Shown here: in pieces, positions 10,754-21,722 of the stretch
How the letters are laid out: each line of letters starts with the position of its first letter
Position numbering within the stretch: the stretch's first letter is position 1
Assembly: GCA_965112735.1 (NCBI GenBank)
Contig: OZ218956.1
Span: 1,984,001 to 2,048,000 of the forward strand
Direction: 5' to 3'
Source of the DNA: Phaeosaccion multiseriatum
Taxonomy: Eukaryota > Ochrophyta, other classes
Length of the DNA stretch: 64,000 bases
The notes under the pieces: generated by a model
What the model was told of the DNA's origin: nothing
What the model saw: the letters and a program-made list of their open reading frames with translations, nothing else
Database searches by the model: none
Made by a program: the position numbers and the translations under genes

Positions 10754-11975
10754 TCAGAACGCAAAGCATTCCTCCCCTGCCTTGGTGCGGGGCAGCTGCG
10801 CCCGTCGCAGCGTGGGGCGAGCGGAAAGCCCGGCAAGCGAGAAGGGCGGGAGGGGCTTGCCTGACAAGCACGCCTTGACCACTGTAAGCGCAGGATAGCC
10901 ACGCACCACCTGAGGAGGAGGGGAGGAGGAGGAGGAGGAGGAGGAGGAGGAGGAGGGGGAGGAGGAGGAGGAGGAGGAGGAGGGTTATAGGGGATATTCG
11001 AGGGAGTAAGAAGGTTTCGATTGGGTCTGTACACTTCCCTCCCTCCATGCTCTCCGTCCTCGTCCTTGGCTCCCCATATGCCTCTATACCATAACCTCCC
11101 CTCCCCCCACGCCTCGTATGCCCCTCACACTCACTCACTCGATCACTCAATAACTAACTCAATCACCCACATTCCCTCTCTCTCTCCCCCCCTCTCTCTA
11201 TCTCTCTCACCTGTCGAAGGCAGATGGCATAGGGCTTGAAGAGCTGAAGCACACTCATCTCCGTCCCGCGAAGGCTCATGTACATCACATGAGCCAATGG
11301 CGAGCAGGAGCTTGAGGTTTCCGCCGAGAGATGGTACTCATGGCCTTCCTGATGGCCCTCCTCCTCCCCCCCCCCTCCTCCTCCTCCTCCTCCTGCTGCT
11401 GCTGCTGCTGCTGGTGCTGCTGCTGCTGTAAGCCTTCCGACTCGGCTACGTCTCCCTGGTGGCTGCTGCTCCCCCTCCTGCTGTTGCTGCCACTAGTACT
11501 GTTTGGCCTCGCACTCGGTGTCCCTCCTCCGCCTCCTCGACCCCCATCATGGCGAAGGGAGGGGGAAGGGCCGACGTCCTCTCGAGACAGTCTTCTTCTG
11601 TCGCCCCCGCCCCATATGACTCTATTATTCGCCTCTCCTCTTTCCTCGGAGACATGCTCTAGCACCTGCAGGTGGTCAAGGGCAGCGCATCACAAGACAA
11701 TGATATTGCATGGGTCAAGGGCACGGCAGAAGGCAGCAATATTTTGCATGCTCAAGCATACGTCAGCAACATCGAATGGATCAAAGTAAGTGAGGTCGCA
11801 AGCATTTACCTGAAGCTGGAAGCCCCCCGGGAGCCTCTCCGGATGTGTGAGAAGCACGAGCAAGGCGTACAGGGGAAAGTCGTTGACCACCACGTAGGCC
11901 GTACCAAGAAGGGCCTGCAGCAGGCATACACAGCCTCGAAGGAGGCTGGAGGGGGGGAGACAGGGACACATATAC

Positions 11976-12022
<47 letters not shown>

Positions 12023-13801
12023 GGGTGGAAAAGAAAGGGAGAGGGGGTTGAGGAGAGAAGGAGAGGCCGGCCAGGACAGAGGAAAGAGAGAGAGAGAGAA
12101 GAGAAGGGCTGGTATCAGCGGCGGTGGAGGGAAGGGGAAGAATCGAGGCCTTGAATCAAAATGTAACAAGCCCCCAAACAACCACCCACACCCACCACAC
12201 ATATATACACACACCCCTGTATCACCAACATCCCCACCTGAAGAATGTGTAGTAGGCGGCGATGGTGGGGAAAAGGAAGAAGAGGACGGTGAAGAGGAGA
12301 GTGCCGAGCATGAGCTGCGGAGCGTCGAACTCACACGTGTCCACACGGGAGCGAAGAACGTTCCGCTTCCATCCTCTGGGAGGGAGGGAGGGAGGGAGGG
12401 AGGGAGGGAGGGGAGGGAGGGAGGGAGGGGAGGGAGGGAGGGAGGGAGGGGAGGGAGGGAGGGAGGGAGGGAGGGAGGGAGGGAGGGAGGGAGGGAGGGA
12501 GGGAGGGAGGGAGGGAGGGAGGGAGGGAGGGAGGGAGGGAGGGAGGGAGGGAGGAGGGAGGGAGGGGTGTTAGTTGAGCGTGGCCTCAAGCCCTCGAAGT
12601 TGATGAGGTGCATTAAACTCAAACTCAAACGCCACACACATCGCACATACACACACACACCTGAAGAGCAGCCACAGCGAGTTGAGTAGGCTGACATGCA
12701 CGTGATAGGCGGACGCGAACACGCGATGCAGCAGCGTGACGTGGAAGGTCAGCAGACGGAGGAGGTCGAAGCAAAGGGCGATGAGGCAGCCAAAACCACA
12801 TGTGCCGCCCATCACGGCAACGGCCTAGGGAGAGGTGCGGTAGGTGCGGTGGGTGCGTGCGTGTGTGTGGGTGGGGGGGTGCATGTGGGTGCGTGCGTGT
12901 GTGTGTGGGTGGGTGGGTGCATGTAGGTGTGTGTTTGTGTGTGTGTGTGTGGGTCGGTGTGTTAGTGAGAGACGAGGGGAGTGAGTGGGGTCACGACACA
13001 TTAGAGAGGTGAGTGGGCTTGGCGTCTTGTGGTGAGGAGGTGAGGAATGCTTTTATAGGCCGGACAGAGAGAGGCATCTCTCCGTCACACTTTCTTCTCA
13101 CCGTCAGTCACGGACAGCTCTCCTTACAGACACACACACACACACATAAGTGTGTTATTTCTATACCCACCTTGACAATGGAGTGCTGCCAAGGCAACAG
13201 CTGGCGGCCCAATATCACCAGCATGTCCATCACAGTCAGAGAGAGGATGCCCAGGGAGTTGGTGAGAGGTACATTCAGCTTGAACCCGCCGGGGAAGTAA
13301 TTGAGCCACTCCACATGACCGCTCACCGTCTGTGGTAGGCAGACAGGCAGCCAGAAGGACAGGAGGGAGGGGATAAGGAAAGAAGAAGCGCCGTTGCGTG
13401 CCAAGATATAGGAAGGAAGGAGGCCTTACGTACGTACTTACGTACCTCCATCTCAAGGAACTTGAAGACACTCCACACGGCGCTCATGGCAGAGGCAGGC
13501 CTGTACCAAAGCAGCAGGCCCACCACCTGACCCACAGCCATGTCGAGGAGGAGTAGGCTCATACCGGAGTAGAGGCGAAGCATCTCGGGGACGCGCTGCT
13601 CCGTGGGGGAGTGGCGAGCTCGTCGGTGGCGTTGGAGTTGGAAGGGCCACGTGACTGGTGACACGGGTGGGAGAGGGGAGTGGGGGAGGAGGAGGAGGAG
13701 GAGGAGGAGGAGGAGGAGGAGGAGGAGGAGGAAGAGGAGCAGCAGCAGGAGCAGGAGGTGCAGCAGCAGCAGGAGGAGGAGGAGGAGGAGGAGGAGGAGG
13801 C

Positions 13802-13834
<33 letters not shown>

Positions 13835-14366
13835 GCAAGAGGAGGAGGAGGAGGAGGAGGAGGAGGAGGAGGAGGAGGAGGAAGGGGGGGAGGAAAAGCG
13901 TTGAGATGGGTGAGTGAGATGTGTGAGTGAGTGAGTGGGTGAGACACCAAGAGAATGACGGAGTGAAATTGATTTAGCTCAATCCGTTGCGTCCCAGCCC
14001 CGCAGGACCTCCCACCCCCTCACCCCACATACTACCCCTCACACCCCACCACAAACCACCCGCCCACGCACAAGACACACACCCACCTGTATGACAGAGC
14101 CTCTGATGTAAGTGCATGCACATGAGCGAGGCCTCCATAGGCGGCTGCCACACCGCCTGACCGGAGGAGGAGGAGGAGGAGGAGGAGAGAGGCAGACAGA
14201 GCACCATTGGTGTCTCCAACACGGCCATTGCCAGGTCTAGTACAGCCCGAAGAGCGGTCAGCAGCAGCGCCAAAGCCCGCGCCGCCGCCACCGCCACACC
14301 CTCGGCCTCGTCTTGGTCGTGGTGGAGGGGGTCGAGGGAGGGGGGGAGGGCTTCCAAGGGGACGTG

Positions 14367-14434
<68 letters not shown>

Positions 14435-16358
14435 TTGATGGCGATGAGGGCACGGTGTGTGGTCTAGGTGCCGCTCGCCCACCCTGTTTGCGTCTTTCGT
14501 CCTCTTCCTCCTCTTTCTCCTCCTTCACCTCCTGTTCGTTGTCCCCCGCCTCCGTCTCCTCGTCCTCCTGCTCCTCCTTGTGCTGCTGGCGTACACTGGC
14601 GTCACCTCTCTGAAGTCTCTCCATCAGCAGCTCCTCCATCAAACCCGCGGAGCTCACTTGGCGCATCACGTACTCTAAATCCGTCGCCGGAAACCCCCTC
14701 CCTTGGCCTCTGAGCACCGGATTGATTCGCACCGATGCCTCCACCTCTTCTTCTTGTCCTCCTCCTCCTCCTCCTCCTCCTCCTCCTCCTCCTCCTCCTC
14801 CTCCTCCTCCTCCTCCTCCTCCTCCTCCTCCTCCTCCTCCTCCTCCTCCTCCTCCACCGCCACCACCGCCAGCCCCCTTCACCCGGCCGCCTCCCCACCT
14901 TCCTCTTTTGCCCCCCATGACACTGCCTTTACAACTCTCTCCTCCTGGAACTTTCGCTGGTGCAACACCTGGAACCCTCTGACCTACACGTTCGGTGCTG
15001 CTGCTGCTGCTGCGGAGCCTCTTGCAGCTACTCTCCTTCTTCTCTTCCTCCTCCTCCTCATCCTTCTCCTGCTCCTGCTCCTCCTCCTCCTCCTCCCCCT
15101 CTCCCTCAGCAGCAGCAGCAGCCGCAACGCACTCTCCGCCCCCTCCAAGCTGGCCCTGCTCGAACTCCCACGCCAGCGGAACGGTGGGCAGGTATTGGAG
15201 CTCGTGCGGGTTGCATTGCCTATTCAAGGTCATGATGGTGTGGAGGTGCGGAGGGAAGGATGTGTTGGGGGCATAGACGGACGGCGAAAACTCCACCAAA
15301 GCTCCACAAAAAAAAAAATGAAATTCACGGGGTAGGTAGAAGCAGCGGCAGAAGTAGCAGCAGCAGTAGCAGCGGTATTCGTCTGTAGCCCACCCACCCT
15401 CTCACCTGTATAGGACCATGTAGCTGAAGGTTCGGTAGAGGCCGCCGCAGCAGTGCAGCGAGTCAAGGATGGGCCTCCCGTTGTGTTCTGTAACGGTCAG
15501 CCAGATGTTGGCGGTTTGGCGTTTACGTAGAGTGTCAGGGTTGGGACGACCAAGGAGCCCGATTCCACCACCACCACCACCCCTTCCTCCCCCACCTTCC
15601 CCACCTCCTCCACTGGTTCCTCTGATGCTGCTGTGGTTGTGGGTGCTGTAGTCAGAGCTGTTGCCAGCACAGTTCGATGACTGCCATTCCCCCAGCAGGA
15701 TGGGGGGAGACCGTTGTCGGGAGCAATAGCTGTTCATGGGTGCCAGCCGGTCGTCGTCTTGGAAGAGGGGGGATGATACGCGAGCGCCACAAACGGGGGT
15801 CCGGGGGGGGGGGGGGGGGGGGGGGCGCCAAGGGCAAGCAACACGATACGAGAGAGGAGGAAGGGGAAGGGGGAAAGTATACGAGAGGAGAATCAAGTTG
15901 ATGAGGGAAGGGGAAGAGAATGGACGAGAAGGGACAGCGTACGAGAGGAGGATTAAGTTGATGAGAAGGTGAGAAAGAGAATGGAGCCTGAGAATTTTTC
16001 ATCCTGGCTCTCAAACCCCCCTTTAGCTATCGTCTCTGCCCTGCCTGCCCCCCCCCACCACCCACCCTCCTCCTCCCCTTCTCTCCCTCTCTCTCTCTCC
16101 TCGCCATCTGCAGACCCCCTTCTGTCACTCACTTGCCAGATCGGCGAGAGCTGCTTCTACGCGCTCAATAGACGGGTGGCTGACACTCTGCCCTGTAGCT
16201 TCGTCTACCTCTGTATGCACCATGATCATCGCTCCTACCAGGCACTTGAAGCTGTGTGTGTTCCAGCCCACCAAGTAGCCGCGCCGCTTGCCCTCTTTGG
16301 TGGATAAACCCCGCGCGAGGTGGGTGAGGAAGTTAGAAAAGAAAAGCACATTGCACAT
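10754..16358 (-). CDS. PIGQ: PIG-Q / GPI1, subunit of the GPI N-acetylglucosaminyltransferase
   Basis: Component of the ER complex that adds GlcNAc to phosphatidylinositol, the first step of GPI-anchor synthesis. Exons inferred (minus): 16358-16133, 15757-15406, about 15290-14087, 13618-13446, 13329-13171, 12824-12661, 12375-12238, 11945-11810, 11336-11211, 10909-10754. From exon 4 on, all phases agree. Diagnostic blocks: [38 protein letters not shown] joined by splicing to [38 protein letters not shown]. These match the GPI1 signature (SLW-LFRGKKWNVLR-RVDSC, LLGTLLFTILLFLLPT). Several hydrophobic helices fit a multi-pass ER protein. Exon 3 carries long Gly, Ser and Glu runs from microsatellites. 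The exon 2/3 junction is out of phase by one base as I read it, so a short exon or indel is unresolved there. The start Met at 16358 is tentative. Confidence 0.8.
12379..12562. repeat. (GGGA)n microsatellite, about 180 bp
   Basis: Nearly uninterrupted gggagggagg on the plus strand, i.e. (CCCT)n in the PIG-Q intron directly upstream of the acceptor of exon 12375-12238. It supplies a very long pyrimidine tract. Confidence 0.95.
14366..14434. repeat. (ATG)23 coding microsatellite in PIG-Q exon 3
   Basis: Perfect ATG repeat on the plus strand. In the PIG-Q frame (minus) it is read as TCA codons, giving a polyserine run before HVPLEALPP. Confidence 0.9.
14758..14855. repeat. (CTC)n coding microsatellite in PIG-Q exon 3
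   Basis: About 32 CTC/TCC units. The PIG-Q frame reads GGA/GGG codons and so encodes a Gly run of about 32 residues. The other minus-strand frames would give Glu or Arg runs. Confidence 0.9.
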
Positions 16359-16776
16359 GGAGGGTGATGTGTTCTTCTCTACAATAAACAGGAATACGTT
16401 CAGTCAATACAGAGAATGGGAGCGGAATGGAGGGAGACAGAGCAGTGCGCTGCTAACCCAAAATGCCAACCTCAGCTCTGTCACCCTACGAAAATAAGGG
16501 GGGCAACTTACCCCTGGACAAGGAATGCCATGGGATGTGGTCTGGCCAGAAAATCTGACTAATGAAGCGCTGCTGCTGCCGCCTCCTGCCAGACGACATG
16601 AGAGGAGAAGGAAGGGAGAAAGGAGAGAAGGAAGGACCGAAGGAAATGGAAAAAAAAAATACTTATTGACTTACGAGCGTGAGGAGGGTTGGGAAAGTTG
16701 TACTCGGCCGTTGCCATCTGTGTACATACCTAAGCTGTATACAATGTAATATACTCCTATACAATAGCTTGCTTGG
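16359..16776. promoter_or_regulatory. Divergent intergenic region between PIG-Q and the PPR gene
   Basis: A 418-bp gap between head-to-head genes, so it should hold both promoters. It contains an A9 run (16651-16659) and little else of note. No TATA-like or known motif was identified with confidence. Confidence 0.45.
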
Positions 16777-19770
16777 ATGAAGGGCAACCCGGGAACCGCC
16801 TTGGGCTTCATTCCCGCAGCAGCAGGAGGCGGTGTTTCTTCTGCTGGTGGGTGTGGTACTACAAGCTCATGGGGAAGATGGCTCTCTGCTCCCTTTCCCC
16901 CTCCTTTGGGGCGGCAAGTCCTCCGCTTCCTTGGAGCCAAGGGTGATCTCAATGCGGAAGGGCCGCGTGGTAGCAGCGAGCGAGGACGGCAAATAGCGTT
17001 GAACAAAGAGATACAGAGACTTGGAACTACGCGCGACTGGAGGGGGGTGGCGAGCACCGTCGAGGAGGCGAAAGCAGCGGGGCTGATGAACGTCATGTTG
17101 TACACCTCCTCGATTGCTGCGGTGGGTAAGGCTGGGCGATGGAAGGGCGCGCTTGCTCTATTCAGTGAGATGCGAGAGGGGGGGATTCAGCCCAATGAAT
17201 TCTCGTACAGTTCTACGATAAGTGCTTGTGGCAAGGCAGGGAAGTACGAGGAGGCGCTTGAGTTGCTGGAGGAGATGCGCAGGGAAGGGCTTCGACCCAA
17301 CCAACTCACATACACTTCTACGATTAATGCTTGTGGCAAGACAGGACAGTATGAGAAGGCGCTGTCCTTGCTGAAGGAAATGCGCAGGGACGGGCTACGG
17401 CCCCATGAATTCTCGTACAACGCTGCGATTTCTGCTTGTGGCAAGGCAGGAAAGCACGAGAAGGCGCTGGAATTGCTGAAGGAGATGCGCAGGGAAGGGC
17501 TTCAATCCGACAATTTCTCGTACGGTTCTGCAATTGAAGCTTGTGGCAACGCTGACGAACACGAGATGGCGCTTTTCTTGCTGAAGGACATGCGGAGGGA
17601 AGGGCTTCAACCCACTGAAATCTCGTACAACTCTGCAATTAGTGCTTGTGGCAAGGCAGGAGAGCGCGAGAAGGCGCTTGACTTGCTGAGGGAGATGCGC
17701 AGGGAAGGGCTTCAGCCTGACAAATTCTCGTACACTTGTGCGATTTCTGCTTGTGGCAAGGCAGGGCAGTACGAGAAGGCGCTTGACTTGCTGGAGGAGA
17801 TGCGGAGGGAAGGGCTTCAACCCGGTGTCGTCACGTACAGCTCTGCGATTTCTGCTTGTGGCAATGCAGGGCAGTACGAGAAGGCGCTTGACTTGCTGAA
17901 GGAGATGCGCAGGGAAGGGCTTCAGCCCAATATATTCTCGTACAACTCTGCGATTTCTGCTTGTGGCAATGCGGGACAGCACAAGAAGGCGCTTGCAGTA
18001 CTGAAGGAGATGTGCCGGAAGGGCGTCAAACCCAATGAAATCTCGTACAACTCTGCGATTTCTGCTTGTGGCAAGGCAGGAGAGCACGAAAAGGCACTGG
18101 ACTTGCTGAAGGAGATGCGGAGGGAAGATCTTGAACCCGATCAAATCTCGTACAACTCTGCGATTGATGCTTGTGGCAATGCAGGAGAGCACGAGAAGGC
18201 GCTTGACTTGCTGGAGGAGATGCAGAGGGGCGGACTTCAGCCCAATGAAATCACGTACAACTCTGCGATTTCTGCGTGTGGCAAGGCAGGGCAGTACGAG
18301 AAGGCGCTTGCCTTGCTAAAGGAGGTGCGAAAGGAAGGGCTTCAGCCCGACCTATTCTCGTACAATTCTGCGGTTAGTGCTTGTGCCAAGGCAGGGCAGT
18401 ACGAAAAAGCGCTTAGCTTACTAAAGGAGATGCGAAGGGAAGGCCTTCCACCCAATGAAGTATCATACGGCTCTGCTATTGATGCTTGTGCCCAGGCAGG
18501 AGAGCACGAGAAGGCGCTTGACTTGCTGAAGGAGATGCGGAGAGAAGGGCTTCCACCCAATGACATTTCGTACGGCTCTGCGATTGATGCTTGTGGGAAG
18601 GCAGGAGAGCATGAGAAGGTACTAGCCTTGCTGGAGGAGATGCGGAGAGAAGGACCTCGACCCAATGAATTTTCGTACAGCTCCGCGATTTCTGGGTGTG
18701 GCAGGGCAGGAGAGCCCGAGAAGGCGCTTGACTTGCTGCAGGAGATGCGCAGGGAAGGGCTTCAACCCAATGTCATCACGTACAACTCTGCGATTGGGGC
18801 TTGTGGCAAAGCGGGGCAGTACGAGAAGGCGCTTGACTTGCTCAAGGAGATGCGGAGGGAAAGGCTTCAACCCAATGAAATTTCGTACAGCTCTGCGATT
18901 TCTGCTTGTGCCAAGGCAGGGAAGTATGAGAAGGCGCTTGGGATGCTGGAGGAAATGCGAGAGGAAGGGCTGGAGCCAAACGAATTCTCGTACAGTTCTG
19001 CAATTAGTGCTTGTGGCAAGGCAGGGCAGTACGAGAAGGCACTTGACTTGCTGAAGGAAATGCGAGAGGAAGGGCTGGAACCCGATGACATCACGTACAA
19101 CTCGGCGATTGATGCTTGTGGGAAGGCAGGGCAGTACGAGAAGGCGCTTGACTTGCTCAAGGAGATGCAGAGGGAAGGACTTGAGCCCGATCACATCTCG
19201 TACACTTGTGCGCTTTCTGCTTGCGGCAATGCAGGGCAGTACGAGAAGGCGCTTGACTTGCTGGAGGAGATGCGAGAGGAAGGCCTGCAGCCCAATGAAA
19301 TCACGTACAACTCTGCGATTGATGCTTGTGGCAAGGCGGGGGAGTACGAGAAGGCGCTGGCCTTGCTTAAGGATATGCGGAGGGAAGGCATTAAGCCCAA
19401 TGACGTGACCTACCGGGCCGCTATCGATGTCCTGTCCGTGCACGAGCAATGGAGCTCGGCTGACGGCTTGTACGCAGAGGCCATCGCAGAGAGTGTTTTG
19501 TCACATTGGAAGAAGAGCGATGAAGGGAAGGTGATGGACTTGCACGTGCACTCGGAGTGGACCGCCAAGGCCGCCCTTCGCTACGCTCTCCAAGTGGAGA
19601 GGGTGCAGGGACAGATCACTGTCATCACCGGCCGAGGCCACGGTAGTGTGGACGGCGTCAGCGTGCTCAAGCCTGCGGTACTGGCGTACCTCAACGAAGA
19701 GCTCGGACTCCATGCCACGGAGCAGCCTGAGCACAGCAACGAGGGCCGCGTGATTTTGAAGCTGGCGTAA
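16777..19770 (+). CDS. Pentatricopeptide repeat protein with C-terminal SMR domain
   Basis: Single-exon 997-residue protein predicted to bind RNA in an organelle. Residues 1-60 are Ala/Gly/Pro/Ser/Arg-rich and could be a targeting peptide. From about residue 104 there are 22 consecutive 35-residue P-type PPR motifs plus one partial. Consensus: ISYNSAISACGKAGQYEKAL then DLLKEMRREGLQPN. They are so similar (often over 80% identical) that recent internal duplication is likely. The C-terminal 110 residues are SMR-like: VMDLHVHSEW (the DxH-type motif), VITGRGHGSVDG (TGxGxxS/H loop) and a terminal VILKLA. PPR-SMR proteins act in organelle RNA processing; some SMR domains cleave RNA or DNA. Stop TAA at 19768-19770. 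Its start is head to head with PIG-Q. Confidence 0.93.
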   Translation: MKGNPGTALGFIPAAAGGGVSSAGGCGTTSSWGRWLSAPFPPPLGRQVLRFLGAKGDLNAEGPRGSSERGRQIALNKEIQRLGTTRDWRGVASTVEEAKAAGLMNVMLYTSSIAAVGKAGRWKGALALFSEMREGGIQPNEFSYSSTISACGKAGKYEEALELLEEMRREGLRPNQLTYTSTINACGKTGQYEKALSLLKEMRRDGLRPHEFSYNAAISACGKAGKHEKALELLKEMRREGLQSDNFSYGSAIEACGNADEHEMALFLLKDMRREGLQPTEISYNSAISACGKAGEREKALDLLREMRREGLQPDKFSYTCAISACGKAGQYEKALDLLEEMRREGLQPGVVTYSSAISACGNAGQYEKALDLLKEMRREGLQPNIFSYNSAISACGNAGQHKKALAVLKEMCRKGVKPNEISYNSAISACGKAGEHEKALDLLKEMRREDLEPDQISYNSAIDACGNAGEHEKALDLLEEMQRGGLQPNEITYNSAISACGKAGQYEKALALLKEVRKEGLQPDLFSYNSAVSACAKAGQYEKALSLLKEMRREGLPPNEVSYGSAIDACAQAGEHEKALDLLKEMRREGLPPNDISYGSAIDACGKAGEHEKVLALLEEMRREGPRPNEFSYSSAISGCGRAGEPEKALDLLQEMRREGLQPNVITYNSAIGACGKAGQYEKALDLLKEMRRERLQPNEISYSSAISACAKAGKYEKALGMLEEMREEGLEPNEFSYSSAISACGKAGQYEKALDLLKEMREEGLEPDDITYNSAIDACGKAGQYEKALDLLKEMQREGLEPDHISYTCALSACGNAGQYEKALDLLEEMREEGLQPNEITYNSAIDACGKAGEYEKALALLKDMRREGIKPNDVTYRAAIDVLSVHEQWSSADGLYAEAIAESVLSHWKKSDEGKVMDLHVHSEWTAKAALRYALQVERVQGQITVITGRGHGSVDGVSVLKPAVLAYLNEELGLHATEQPEHSNEGRVILKLA
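17087..19400 (+). repeat. Tandem 105-bp PPR-coding repeat array (about 22 copies)
   Basis: Direct repeats of 105 bp, each carrying a variant of tctgcgatttctgcttgtgg and aggcgcttgacttgctg. High nucleotide identity between neighbours suggests unequal crossing-over has expanded the array. Confidence 0.93.
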
Positions 19771-20384
19771 GTAAGCAAAAGCGTCCAGGGCTGATGAGAG
19801 GGGGGCGTGTTGGTAGTACAATAATCACAACGGCTGGCTGGGAGGGAAGGATGGTGGGAGGGAGGGAGGGAGGGAGGGGGGGGAGGGACGCCGAACAAGG
19901 GCATCACAAATGGCTCAGTGCAAGACCCCCTGATGGAGAAGGTAGGGTGTACAGCCTACAGCCTACTTATTCTTCGTTGACGTTTCATTTATATGTACAT
20001 ATATATAGTCCTACTATATGCTTCTTCCCCAGGGAAGAACAACTTTTTGTTTGTTTTTTGAATAAATAATTAAAAAAACAAAAACAAAAAACAACAAAAA
20101 AATTATGAACTACTTCGAAGTAATAAATACGAACCCACAGCGTCCAGTCCAATCCCAAAGTGCCACTCTTTTGTGTCTTTGGATGGCAAAAAGAGGCCAT
20201 CTCTCTCTAAATCTATCCTGTATATTGTACATCACTAACTCATCATATCTTTCTCTCCCCCATCTCCCAAACCTTGCTTAGGGCAGGGCCGGCAGCCGCT
20301 GGGCCGTCAACCGCAGTGAGTCCATTCCGGAGGGGTGTTGTTTGCATCACAACGAAGCAAAAAAGAAGAGAAGCTCGGCTCCGG
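19771..20384. other. Tail-to-tail intergenic region
   Basis: Lies between the PPR gene (+) and the beta-helix gene (-). AT-rich with a polyA/T stretch at 20040-20110 (aataaataat and runs of A), a plausible place for 3' processing on both strands. A gggagg repeat is at 19857-19885. No gene seen. Confidence 0.5.
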
Positions 20385-21654
20385 TCACTCGGTCCCGGTG
20401 TTTGTACGTAAGGGAGATAGACAGGGAGGCTCCTCCTCCTCCTCCTCCTCCTCCCCTCCCCTGTCCTGCTCCTCCACCCCTTCAACGTGGGGTTCCCTCC
20501 ACCCCCCATCCTGTTCCTCCTCCTCCTCCTCCTCCTCCTCCTCCACCACCACCACCACCACCACCTCCCCCTCCTCGCTAAGCCTGCCTGGGAGTCCAAG
20601 AGCGGCCTTGTGAACGTCACGGTGGACGTAGGGAGAGGCGGAACCGAATCCAGCCTGGAGGTGGAGACAACAGAGGTAGAGATAGAGGAGAGAGGGAGAG
20701 AAAGAGAGAGATGGGGAGAGACAGGAAGACAGAGGGAGTGAGAACGAAAAGAGGTACAGAATGAGAGGAGAGCGAGAGAGAAAGGGGAGAGAGCGAGGGA
20801 GATGTCAGAGGAGACACACGCCGCGGCAGGCAGTCCGTGGCGGAGGGCAATGGAGCGAGGCGTGGAAGGAAGGAAGGAACGCATTCACTCATTCGTTGAC
20901 CCGAGTGAACAGAAGGAGGAGAGGCTACTTCTGGGGCCGAGTGCAACGCAACACAGCGGTAACAGTACACAAAGAAACACAAAAAGCAGACACGCACAAA
21001 CCATAATACACATACACAAACATGGCGACTACCCACCTCCCCCCCCTTTGCGGATGCGAAGGAAAGTGCGCAGCGCAGGAGGGCGTCAAACGCAAGGAAG
21101 ACGTTGAGGAAGACAATGAGGTTGGCGAAGTGAGCTTGATGGAACTTGTCGTCTCTGGACACGTCGAGCCGGACCAGCATGCTCAGGTACATGACCTGAG
21201 GGGAGGAAGGCAGGGAGGGGAGAAGAGGGAGGGGAGGAGGGAGGGAGGGAGGGAGGGAGGGAGGGAGGGAGGGCGGGAGGGAGGGAGGGAGGTGGCCAAC
21301 ACACGGTTCAACGGTCAGCAAAACGAGCAACGCGACACACAGCATCACATCACGGGGCTCAGGGGGGCAGCGTGAGGCAGATGGAGATACCATCAGACAA
21401 GGGATTGGTAGAGGGAGGAAGACCCTCAGACAGAGGTGGGTAGAGAGAGGGAGGACGGAGACCCTCACCAGGAATATGACGAGGCTGCCCAGCACCTGAC
21501 GAGATTGGAAGGAAGGAAGGAAGGAAGGAAGGAAGGAAGGAAGGAAGGAAGGAAGGAACAAATGGAGGAAAGACATAAAAAGGACAGAAGGAACAAGGCA
21601 GGCGACCGTCAGAATACAGCGCCATACTGAAGCTTCGCTGCTCTATGCAATATG

Positions 21655-21722
<68 letters not shown>

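Noticed and set aside
12379-12562. Possible CRISPR-like or minisatellite array
   Set aside because: It is a simple tetranucleotide run without spacers, and the host is eukaryotic.
11690-12697. 335-aa minus-strand ORF with a Ser/Leu/Pro repeat as one protein
   Set aside because: It reads through PIG-Q introns and the (CCCT)n tract. Only the segment near 11810-11945 is a real exon in that frame.
13603-13930. Overlapping plus-strand ORFs of poly-Gly, poly-Glu and poly-Arg
   Set aside because: They are reading frames of a (GGA/CAG)n tract in a PIG-Q intron. All frames are open because the repeat lacks stops.
17395-19449. Long minus-strand ORFs opposite the PPR gene (265 and 275 aa)
   Set aside because: Antisense shadows of the 105-bp repeat. 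Their regular pattern mirrors the PPR motif.
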